A DNA stretch of 56,052 nucleotides from Myxococcales bacterium (GTDB lineage Bacteria; Myxococcota; UBA4151): positions 1 through 56,052 of the forward strand of contig PBND01000012.1 in NCBI GenBank assembly GCA_002722845.1. Direction: 5' to 3'. Positions 32,992 through 40,086 of this stretch are shown piece by piece. Each line of letters starts with the position of its first letter. Position 1 is the first letter of the stretch. Below the pieces are notes generated by a model. The model ran no database searches, was not told where the DNA came from, and worked only from the letters and a program-made list of their open reading frames with translations. The position numbers were made by a program, and so were the translations under genes.

Positions 32992-33741
32992 TCAGTGAAA
33001 GAGTTGGGTTAGGCGAGAGAGCGTTTGCTGAATGAAGGCGTTCGTCAGATCGGGAAGGGCCTGCATTTCCGCACCGAGGACGAGAAAACCAGCGACCATC
33101 GTGATGGCGTAAGCAATTTGAAAGATTTGGACCTGGGGTGCGACGCGAGCGAGGACGCCGAAGATCAAGTAGATCAAGGTTACACAACCGACCACAGGTA
33201 GGGCCAGCTTAATCCCGTTGCCGATGAGCGAGATCGCAGCCTCTCGGGGTCCCCAAAGCCAGAGTTCATAATGGGGGCGCCACTCCAGGCTGCGGACGAG
33301 GAGTTCGAGGATCACGAGATGGGCGTTGCTGACGAATAATAAGAGAATAGCACCCCACTGAAGCAGTCTTGAGAGCGGGTTGACTCGAGATCCGGAGGAG
33401 GGATCCACCACGGCCGCCATGCCTAGGCCCATGTTGACGCCTGCCACCTCCCCGCCGAAGTGAAAGCCGGCCACCGCGAGTTGGATGGCAAGGCCCAGGA
33501 CCAGGCCGATGAGAAAGCCGCCGACGAGTTCAACGCCGATTTCGACGGGGCCCGTGCCCATGACCGCTGCGGGAGAACTCATTTGGATAATCCAAGCGAG
33601 CCACACAGCGAATGCGCCCCGCATCCGGAGTCCAGCACCCATTTGGGGCAAGGTAGGCAGAAGCATGATGAGGCCGACAAGACGGCTCAACACTGCACCG
33701 AATCCAACGATCCATTCGGGCTGAAGAAAGAAGGAGTTCAT
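32992..33741 (-). CDS. fliR: flagellar export gate protein FliR
   Basis: Polytopic export-gate subunit of 249 residues with about six hydrophobic helices. Family motifs include VGAVLSRLVGLIMLLPTLP (near residue 15) and GLAIQLAVAGFHFGGEVAGV with NMGLGMAAVVDPSSGSRVNP. Coupled to fliQ by a four-base overlap. Confidence 0.95.
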   Translation of the reverse strand: MNSFFLQPEWIVGFGAVLSRLVGLIMLLPTLPQMGAGLRMRGAFAVWLAWIIQMSSPAAVMGTGPVEIGVELVGGFLIGLVLGLAIQLAVAGFHFGGEVAGVNMGLGMAAVVDPSSGSRVNPLSRLLQWGAILLLFVSNAHLVILELLVRSLEWRPHYELWLWGPREAAISLIGNGIKLALPVVGCVTLIYLIFGVLARVAPQVQIFQIAYAITMVAGFLVLGAEMQALPDLTNAFIQQTLSRLTQLFH

Positions 33742-34010
33742 GGCCCGGCCACCGGGCCGATCAAGTTGAAGGTTTCGGTGACAAAACCCACCATCACATC
33801 CAAACTCCAGGGGCCGATGAGTGCGGCGAGGCCCACCACGGCCGCAACCTTGGGCACGAAGACGAGGCTTGGCTCTTGAAGCTGCGTGAGGGTCTGAAAG
33901 AGGCTCATGATAAGCCCGACCACAAGCCCGATAATGAGAAAGGGTCCGGCGATCTCCATCGATGCGATGATCGAGTTGGCCAAAATACTGATGACCATAT
34001 CCGTCGACAT
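33738..34010 (-). CDS. fliQ: flagellar export gate protein FliQ
   Basis: A 90-residue protein of two membrane helices, with the family's PFLIIGLVVGLIMSLFQTLT and QLQEPSLVFVPKVAAV. The start at 34010 gives the normal length and overlaps the fliP stop (TGATG); an in-frame start 51 bases upstream lies inside fliP and would add residues not found in FliQ. Confidence 0.95.
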   Translation of the reverse strand: MSTDMVISILANSIIASMEIAGPFLIIGLVVGLIMSLFQTLTQLQEPSLVFVPKVAAVVGLAALIGPWSLDVMVGFVTETFNLIGPVAGP

Positions 34011-34768
34011 CAGATGTCCATCCCGAAGCTTCGGCCCAGGTTTGCGACGATGAGATTCCATCCGTCGGCCAAGAGGAAGATCAGCACCTTAAAAGGAAGG
34101 GAGACCATCACCGGTGGCAGCATCATCATGCCCATGCTCATCAGGAGTGTTGCGACGACGAGGTCGACGATGAGGAAGGGGAGGGCGACGAGAAAGCCAA
34201 TCTGAAAGGCCAGCTTGAGTTCGGAGAGCATGAAGGCCGGGATCAGGAGGTGAATAGGCACGTCATCCCGGGAGGTAGGGCGGTCGTAGTTGGCCATGCT
34301 AAAGACCGTGACCAGCTCTTTTTGTCGGGTGTGTACGAGGAGAAAGGTGCGGATCTCTTGGACCGTTATGTCCATGAGCTGGCTGTCGTTGATTTGCCCG
34401 GCTTGGTAAGGTGTGACTCCTTTTTCCCAAACCTGGGTGGCTGTGGGCGTCATGACCGCGGCGGTGAGAAAAAGGGCGAGGGAGACGAGAACCTGGTTTG
34501 GCGGAGAGCCCTGGGTTCCCAGGGCGGTCCGCAAGAAGGAGAAGACGATAATGATTCGGGTGAAGCTGGTGACGGAGATGATGATCGCCGGGGCCAGGGA
34601 GAGGACCGTCAGCACGCCCATGACCTTGAGGGCGTCGACGAAGTTACCGTCGCCGCCACCCAACTTCACGTTGAGTTCGGGCATCGTAATGGCTGGGCTT
34701 GGGTCGATTTGGGCCCAGGCGATGGTGGGCACCAAGAAGGCCATTGCAGCGAGAAGGGCCCTGATCAT
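34010..34768 (-). CDS. fliP: flagellar export gate protein FliP
   Basis: Core pore-forming export-gate protein, 252 residues, with cleaved signal peptide (LLAAMAFLVPTIAWAQ) as is usual. Conserved segments: ISVTSFTRIIIVFSFLRTAL, GTQGSPPNQVLVSLALFLT, and the C-terminal GMMMLPPVMVSLPFKVLIFL with LADGWNLI. Seven bases separate it from fliO. Confidence 0.97.
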   Translation of the reverse strand: MIRALLAAMAFLVPTIAWAQIDPSPAITMPELNVKLGGGDGNFVDALKVMGVLTVLSLAPAIIISVTSFTRIIIVFSFLRTALGTQGSPPNQVLVSLALFLTAAVMTPTATQVWEKGVTPYQAGQINDSQLMDITVQEIRTFLLVHTRQKELVTVFSMANYDRPTSRDDVPIHLLIPAFMLSELKLAFQIGFLVALPFLIVDLVVATLLMSMGMMMLPPVMVSLPFKVLIFLLADGWNLIVANLGRSFGMDI

Positions 34769-34775
34769 GACCGAG

Positions 34776-35906
34776 TCAGCCGACCTTCATCCGAATTTCA
34801 GCGAGCCGAGCCCGCAGGTCTTCGACCTCGGTAAAGGGTTGGGTCCGTGGCGGTGCTGCCTCCATCGGTGAGGCAGCCCGTGGGCGGGCTTCAGGCTGAA
34901 CTCCAGCTGGCTGGGCCTCGTCATGGCGAACATGGGAGAGCCAACTCTCGATACGCTGGCCCGGATTATCGGCCACCAGGCGCCGGAGCCTAGCTAACTC
35001 GTCGTCCTGGCTCAGGCCGGTTTCTTCATCGAGGCGTGTGAGTAGGGTGGGGCCTGCGTCGGAGAGCCCAACCACCAGGACGGCCCCGCCCACTTCCAAG
35101 ACGGCGACGGAATTCTTGGTATCCAGACGGGAACGACTCACCACTTTGAGGCCAAAAGCCTCTTCGTGCTCGTCCCGTCGGCGCCGGTAGAGGAAGAAGC
35201 CGATGAGACCAAAGAGGAGGAGGGCGACACCCGCGCCAATTCGCAACCATTGGCCCAGGGGGCTGGGGGGGGGCGGCGCCAGGGGGTCGGTGCCATCGGC
35301 TCCAGGTGTCGTTCCTTCGCCTGTTCCTGTTTCGCCACTGGGTGACGCTGCCTCCGGCTTGCCCCCGGCTGCGCTGGCCACTGCGGCTAAGGCGCCTGCT
35401 GCCGTTTTCTCTTCAGCCTCCTCGTCTGTTGTCTCCTCAGACTCTTGTTTCGCCGAGATTTTGACGGGGGGGAGGTCGATGGGTTGATAGTGATCATCCC
35501 CGTCCCGCGAGTGCTTCGGCGTGGTTCCGAGAAGCACGTCGGCCAGATCCCGGCTTGCGGTCGGATCGACCATGCGCAGGTACCAGACGCGCCGTCGGGC
35601 CAGAACCACCCCTTCATTCGCGACGGCCTTCGCATCGCGGTTCAACTGCAATGTGATCCGCCGGCCCCGCAAGCGCAGCCCGCGAACCATCCCGATCGGC
35701 TCCCGTTGCCCTGTCAGATGGGCCGGTGCCGGCACCGGTAGTTTGACGGTGATGCGTCGGCCATTGGGGACCACGGGGAGACTGCGACGACCCACTGGGT
35801 TCTTGAACGTGAGCACGAGCGCACTGCCTTTTTCTACCCGTACCAACTCGGCCCTCAGCAATTCTTGGGGCTGGGCGGCCAGGACAAGGGCGAAGAGGGC
35901 ACTCAT
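34776..35906 (-). CDS. fliO: FliO-like protein with an AMIN-like N-terminal domain
   Basis: FliO helps assemble FliP rings. The FliO core is at residues ~215-300: one membrane helix (LRIGAGVALLLFGLIGFFLY) followed by RRRR and SRSRLDTKNSVAVLEVGG. At 376 residues it is about three times E. coli FliO. The extra N-terminal part begins with a probable signal peptide, then ~110 residues of beta-strand sequence (GSALVLTFKNPV, RRITVKLPVP, RRITLQLNRD) resembling AMIN domains, which bind peptidoglycan, and a disordered Glu/Ala/Pro linker. The C-terminus ends in a Pro-rich tail and short coil. Gene position between fliN and fliP supports the call. Confidence 0.85.
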   Translation of the reverse strand: MSALFALVLAAQPQELLRAELVRVEKGSALVLTFKNPVGRRSLPVVPNGRRITVKLPVPAPAHLTGQREPIGMVRGLRLRGRRITLQLNRDAKAVANEGVVLARRRVWYLRMVDPTASRDLADVLLGTTPKHSRDGDDHYQPIDLPPVKISAKQESEETTDEEAEEKTAAGALAAVASAAGGKPEAASPSGETGTGEGTTPGADGTDPLAPPPPSPLGQWLRIGAGVALLLFGLIGFFLYRRRRDEHEEAFGLKVVSRSRLDTKNSVAVLEVGGAVLVVGLSDAGPTLLTRLDEETGLSQDDELARLRRLVADNPGQRIESWLSHVRHDEAQPAGVQPEARPRAASPMEAAPPRTQPFTEVEDLRARLAEIRMKVG

Positions 35907-36211
35907 GGGAGCTTTCCTAGCCCTGAAATCCGATCCGCAGCGGACAGGATTTCAACGATGCGGACACCGTAGCGATCATTGACAACCACCGCCTCGCCGC
36001 GGGCTACGAGGCGGTTGTTCAAGAGGATGTCCAGTGGTTCACCACTGAGCTTGTCGAGGTCGATGACTGAGCCCGGGGCAAGCCCTAAGAGTTGTTGGAT
36101 GGGCATCCGGGTCCGTCCCAGTTGGACGCTGACCTCCAGGGGGATGTCGAGAATGAGGTCAATGCCCTCAGTCTGTGGCTCCATCGAGCCCTGTTGTTCT
36201 TCCTCCGTCAT
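35903..36211 (-). CDS. fliN: flagellar switch protein FliN
   Basis: C-ring subunit, 102 residues, essentially one SpoA domain: DLILDIPLEVSVQLGRTRMP, LLGLAPGSVIDLDKLSGEPL, DILLNNRLVARGEAVVVNDR and GVRIVEI. The ATG at 36211 has AAGGAG six bases upstream and so is preferred to an inner ATG at 36184. This start lies 44 bases inside the end of fliM in another frame. Confidence 0.95.
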   Translation of the reverse strand: MTEEEQQGSMEPQTEGIDLILDIPLEVSVQLGRTRMPIQQLLGLAPGSVIDLDKLSGEPLDILLNNRLVARGEAVVVNDRYGVRIVEILSAADRISGLGKLP

Positions 36212-37223
36212 CGCTCACTCCTTCGGTTTCGAGGAGTTCGCCGACCATGAAGCCTACGTGCTTCCGGTGAAGAACAGGGCGACCTTGCATCTTCGGTATG
36301 CCTTCGATCTCCATGACGAGAGGACTATCGGCCGGTCGATCGAGCATGATCACCGAGCCGGTCTCCAGCGAGAGGAGTTCTCTGATCGACATTTCCGCTT
36401 TGCCTAGATCCACCGCTCCATTGACGACAAACTCACCCATCTGCCGCTGCAAGGCTTGGGCCCATTCGTTACTCCGATGGTCCTGTTGCACTTGGATTCC
36501 GGCGGTGAGTTGCTTTTTATACGGCTCCAACGTGGTGAAAGGGATGGCCAGGTGAATCTTGCCCCGAAGGCTCGGTAATTCCACGTTATAGGTGGTGACC
36601 ACGACGATGTCTTCGGGCTGGACGATCGCCGCATACTGGGGGCTGGATTCGGTCCGGATATACTCCAGATGAATCTTCATAAAGTTGTCCCAGCTTTCGG
36701 AGAGGTCACCCCCGAACAAGGCCACTAACTTGCGGACAAAGGTCAGTTCGATGGCGGTGAAGGTGTGGTTTTCAGGCCGGAGTTGACCCGAGCCGTGGCC
36801 ACCAAAGAAGCCCTCGAGCATGGCGTAGAGAATCCGGGCTTCCACCGCGAGAAGGCAGACGCCCCAGAGCGGCTCAAGACGGACCAAATTCAAACAGGAG
36901 GGGACGGGCAAGTAGTTGAGAAACTCGCTCATCTTCATCGGCCCCGTACCATCATGATGAATACGGACCGGTCTGCGAATCATACCCTCAAGGCTTTGAC
37001 CGAAGGCAACCCCCGTTCGTTCAGCGAGGGCCTCCAGACTGGGCATTTGCAGCTTCGTGATTCGATCGTCAGAGGTGAGGTCGCAAAGCTGGGCCTCACC
37101 ACTGGCCTGTCGGCGCTCCGAAAGGCCGCCGGTATCACTGGTATCACCGGTTTCCACCTCATCGGTCTTGATGGCGGAGAGGAGGGCTTCGACCTCATCC
37201 TGACTGAGAATCTGCTCGGCCAT
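36168..37223 (-). CDS. fliM: flagellar motor switch protein FliM
   Basis: C-ring switch protein, 351 residues. The N-terminal CheY-P binding peptide reads ILSQDEVEALLSAIK; the middle domain has SLEGMIRRPVRI and LEGFFGGHGSGQ (family GG-G); the C-terminal SpoA domain has AEMSIRELLSLETGSVIMLD. The CheY-binding motif implies chemotactic control, though no che gene is in the window. Overlaps fliN and follows fliL closely. Confidence 0.96.
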   Translation of the reverse strand: MAEQILSQDEVEALLSAIKTDEVETGDTSDTGGLSERRQASGEAQLCDLTSDDRITKLQMPSLEALAERTGVAFGQSLEGMIRRPVRIHHDGTGPMKMSEFLNYLPVPSCLNLVRLEPLWGVCLLAVEARILYAMLEGFFGGHGSGQLRPENHTFTAIELTFVRKLVALFGGDLSESWDNFMKIHLEYIRTESSPQYAAIVQPEDIVVVTTYNVELPSLRGKIHLAIPFTTLEPYKKQLTAGIQVQQDHRSNEWAQALQRQMGEFVVNGAVDLGKAEMSIRELLSLETGSVIMLDRPADSPLVMEIEGIPKMQGRPVLHRKHVGFMVGELLETEGVSDDGGRTTGLDGATD

Positions 37224-37225
37224 TT

Positions 37226-37750
37226 TTACTGCACGAGAAAGACCGGGAAGACGACGGAGCGGAACATGGGGCCGTTGGCGTAGCGTTCCATGTCGTTGTT
37301 CAGTCGGGCCAGTAAGCGCTCGGCGATAAACTGGCGGTTTTGCGAGCCCACCGTCTCGTCGACGGTGAGGTCTGAGAGAAAGTTGTTGATCCGTGCTTTG
37401 ACGGTCGCCTTCCGGGTATCTGCAATCGTCACCATTTCCTCAGAGGTCAGTTCGAATTCGAAGCTGACCTTGAGGTATTTATTTCCGTCGGGGACTCGGA
37501 GGTTAACGATCATATCTTCAATGGACCAGGGCGGGCCCACGGCTGTTGTTGGGGCCGCTTGCACAGGCGCTCCCGTCCCATCCATTGCCCCCGGTGGGGG
37601 TGGTGCCGTGTTGCTGCCACCGGTCTTGATGATACCGGTCGCAACGAGGGCGACGATGATGATCGCCAACATGTTGACACCAAGCATCGCCATGATCATG
37701 CCGTTGCCGGATTTGCCCTTTTCTTCTTCGATGTCTTCTTCTTCAGCCAT
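37226..37750 (-). CDS. fliL: flagellar basal-body protein FliL
   Basis: Stator-associated single-pass protein of 174 residues: acidic N-terminus, one membrane helix (GMIMAMLGVNMLAIIIVALV), Pro/Ala linker, then the periplasmic domain with DMIVNLRVPDGNKYLKVSFE, DLTVDETVGSQNRQFIAERL and the ending RSVVFPVFLVQ. FliL rings surround stators, so its place next to the two MotB-like genes is meaningful. Confidence 0.93.
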   Translation of the reverse strand: MAEEEDIEEEKGKSGNGMIMAMLGVNMLAIIIVALVATGIIKTGGSNTAPPPPGAMDGTGAPVQAAPTTAVGPPWSIEDMIVNLRVPDGNKYLKVSFEFELTSEEMVTIADTRKATVKARINNFLSDLTVDETVGSQNRQFIAERLLARLNNDMERYANGPMFRSVVFPVFLVQ

Positions 37751-37760
37751 CGGCTACTCC

Positions 37761-38489
37761 TCATTCACTGTATTGGGGCATGGTCAGCTTGATGCGGACT
37801 TTCCTCGGACCATTGGGTTCAGGGGTATAAACACTGACTCTAGAGCGGCCCACGCCAACACCGGATTGTCGTCGCAGGTGCACAGCGACCTGGCTGGATT
37901 TCTTTCCCGCCGCAAGCCATTGGCTCAAGCCGGTGCCGGTCGTTGGCATGCTGATGACCGAGCGAGCCCCCGACTCTACCATGGTATCGCTGATGAGTTG
38001 CAGTTTCGCTCGTGCCCGGTCGTCGAGTTGGTCTCGGCCGGACTTCGCAAAGAATTCTTCGTCTTCGTCGAAGGATAATTCCAAGCCGTCATCGAGCACG
38101 CGAACCTCCACGTCTTGCTGCATTTTACGATTGGCGAGCCGCTCTTCGAGGTGACGCCTTGCCGCATCGCTTTTTCCACGCCCGATCGTTCGCAAGTATT
38201 GCGCCATCGAAGCGGTCAGGGTGGTTTCAAAGGTTCGCAGCACCTTCACGGCTTTCACTGTTTCAGGTTTTTGGATGCGATCCGGATCACCTGCTTCGAG
38301 CACGCCATCGCCACCAGCAAGGATGTCGACGTCGGTGATCTCCTTGATCGCTTTCGAGTCGAGGCTGCTCATGGAAAAGAGCAAAACGAAAAAGGTCAGC
38401 ATCAGGGTCAGTAGATCTGAAAAGGTCAGCATCCATGCCGTTGGGTCGGCACCTTCTGGCGGGCGAATCTCAACCTCTTGCTTTGCCAT
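37761..38489 (-). CDS. motB: MotB-like stator protein with ion-binding Asp but degenerate wall-binding domain
   Basis: A 242-residue single-pass protein. The membrane helix AWMLTFSDLLTLMLTFFVLL matches MotB/PomB and keeps the essential ion-binding Asp (Asp25), eight residues before FF. The C-terminal domain has the length and order of OmpA but not its key residues: where GHTD is expected it reads MPTTGTG, the RA-x-x-V helix reads AAGKKSSQVAVHL, and the final RRVE motif is replaced by RKVRI. Peptidoglycan binding is therefore doubtful. It overlaps the other MotB-like gene (TGATG). Possibly the ion-conducting half of a two-subunit B-type stator. Confidence 0.85.
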   Translation of the reverse strand: MAKQEVEIRPPEGADPTAWMLTFSDLLTLMLTFFVLLFSMSSLDSKAIKEITDVDILAGGDGVLEAGDPDRIQKPETVKAVKVLRTFETTLTASMAQYLRTIGRGKSDAARRHLEERLANRKMQQDVEVRVLDDGLELSFDEDEEFFAKSGRDQLDDRARAKLQLISDTMVESGARSVISMPTTGTGLSQWLAAGKKSSQVAVHLRRQSGVGVGRSRVSVYTPEPNGPRKVRIKLTMPQYSE

Positions 38490-39190
38490 CAGTCTGTATT
38501 TCCCCAGATGAGTTCCACCCGCCGTCGGCGGTGGAAGTGGACCTTGGGATCAAAAGTTGGGTCGGCGGCCAGGCTTGGGCTCATCTCAACACCTCGCCCT
38601 TCGACAAAGAGCTTTGTCGGATCGACCCCTGCCGCGTTGACGAGGTAATTTCGCACCAAGAGGGCTCGGCGGATGCTGAGTTCCTGATTGCTCACGCCCC
38701 GCCCAGGTGTGCTTGGGTCCGAGTACCCTGCGATCGTCACGGGCTGGCCAATTTCAGCTATGATCCGGCCAATTTTGTTGAGTTCCTTGAACATGCGTGG
38801 ATTCACCTTCGTGATGCCCGCACGGAAGAGAAGATCATCCCGTAGGGCGACCGTGAAACTATCGTCCCGCTCAAGAAACTCGATCCCTGGATCGAGCTGC
38901 TGGCGACTGAGAAAACTCCGATAGTTCTGGTTGGCCTTTTGCTGCTTGATCGCTGCCTTCTCGTGGACCCTGAGAACCTTTTCAGGCTCGATATTTTTGC
39001 CGCCAGAAAGGGGGCCGAAGGAGCCATAGAGGGAGGCGAGTGCCTTTTTGACCTTCAGGTTGTTAATGGTGGCCAGTGCATTCAGGACGATGAAGAAGGC
39101 CAGGACGATCATACTCAAGGCCGTGAACATGACGGTAAAACCGTTCACCTCATGGTCTGCGTAGATGACCTTCTTCTTTTTCTTCGCCAT
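38489..39190 (-). CDS. MotB-like protein with OmpA wall-binding domain but no membrane Asp
   Basis: A 233-residue single-pass protein. A Lys-rich N-terminus leads into the helix FTVMFTALSMIVLAFFIVLN; aligned on FF, the position of the MotB Asp is Ala24, so it should not conduct ions. The periplasmic part has a plug-like linker (NYRSFLSRQQLDPGIEFLER) and a well-kept OmpA domain: DLLFRAGITKVNPRMFKELN, VTIAGYSDPSTPG, LSIRRALLVRNYLVNAAGVD and HRRRRVELIW. It is thus complementary to the following MotB-like protein. Start ATG; 96 bases from motA with a terminator and a possible promoter between. Confidence 0.85.
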   Translation of the reverse strand: MAKKKKKVIYADHEVNGFTVMFTALSMIVLAFFIVLNALATINNLKVKKALASLYGSFGPLSGGKNIEPEKVLRVHEKAAIKQQKANQNYRSFLSRQQLDPGIEFLERDDSFTVALRDDLLFRAGITKVNPRMFKELNKIGRIIAEIGQPVTIAGYSDPSTPGRGVSNQELSIRRALLVRNYLVNAAGVDPTKLFVEGRGVEMSPSLAADPTFDPKVHFHRRRRVELIWGNTD

Positions 39191-39243
39191 GGGTTCAGCA
39201 TCACCCTGTTGCTAGGCTACCATAGCGCGAAGGGCGGCCCATG

Positions 39244-39263
39244 AAAAAGACCCGAAGGCCCCT
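39244..39263 (-). terminator. probable intrinsic terminator after motA
   Basis: On the minus strand AGGGGCC-UUCG-GGUCUUU: a stem of about seven pairs (several G-U) closed by a UUCG tetraloop and running into five U. It starts 24 bases past the motA stop. Downstream, TTTTCA, 17 bases and TATGGT form a weak possible promoter for the MotB-like genes. The stem is weak, so partial read-through is likely. Confidence 0.42.
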
Positions 39264-39286
39264 GGCAGCAGTCTGTAGACTACTCG

Positions 39287-40045
39287 CTATTCGAACATAT
39301 TCAGGCGGTCGTCGGGGTCGAGGATCGCATTGACCTTCTTTTCGACGAGGCGAGGGCTATCGCCGTTGGCAATACAGAGGACGCCGTAGATCATCAGTTC
39401 CCGACTTTTGAGCTCCTCGTCGCTGCGCATTTTGAGCTTCGTCGCCAGGGGTGTGAACAGCAGGTTGGCCAAGAGCGCCCCATAAAATGTTGTCAGCAAG
39501 GCGATCGCCATGGCTGGGCCAATGGTGGAGGGGTCGCTCATGTTCTGCAGCATCTGCACCAAGCCGATCAGGGTGCCAATGAGGCCCAGTGCTGGCGCAA
39601 AAGTTCCGCCGATAAGGAGCAGGTCACTGCCCTCTTTGTGGCGCTTCTTGAGATAATCGAGGTCGGTCTCAAGGATCTCCTCGATGGCTTCAGGGGGGTA
39701 GCCATCGATGGACATCTGCAACCCGTTGGCGAGAAAGGGGTCCGCGTTGTTGATGGCTTTCTCAAGCCCGAGGATCCCTTCTCGGCGGGCGATTTGGGCG
39801 TACTCAACCATGGATGCTGCCGAGCGGTTGAGGTCATAGCTGGGCTGCTTAAAGGCCTTGCTGGTGACGGCCATGATCCCTTTGAACTTATCAAGGCTTG
39901 TGGCCAGCAGCATGGCGCCGAAGGTACCGCCCAGGACGATCATGGCCGAAGCCATGTCTAGGAACGCCATGCCCCCGCCCATAGCGATGGAGCCGAAGAC
40001 CAAACCAAAGGCGGTTACGCCACCGATGAGCGTCGCTAGATCCAA
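39287..40045 (-). CDS. motA: flagellar motor stator protein MotA
   Basis: Ion-channel stator subunit with four membrane helices, 252 residues, of the PomA/MotA type. The torque loop has ARREGILGLEKAI with the Arg and Glu that face FliG; TFAPALGLIGTLIGL and LLFTPLATKL hold the two conserved prolines. Initiation is at a TTG (40045), with GGGAGG about 12 bases upstream, which predicts low translation. Upstream by 41 bases is the beta-propeller lipoprotein gene on the same strand. Confidence 0.95.
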   Translation of the reverse strand: MDLATLIGGVTAFGLVFGSIAMGGGMAFLDMASAMIVLGGTFGAMLLATSLDKFKGIMAVTSKAFKQPSYDLNRSAASMVEYAQIARREGILGLEKAINNADPFLANGLQMSIDGYPPEAIEEILETDLDYLKKRHKEGSDLLLIGGTFAPALGLIGTLIGLVQMLQNMSDPSTIGPAMAIALLTTFYGALLANLLFTPLATKLKMRSDEELKSRELMIYGVLCIANGDSPRLVEKKVNAILDPDDRLNMFE

Positions 40046-40086
40046 GGCCTAAGAAGCCTCCCCCTGTTCAGCCCTGTTAACCCAGC

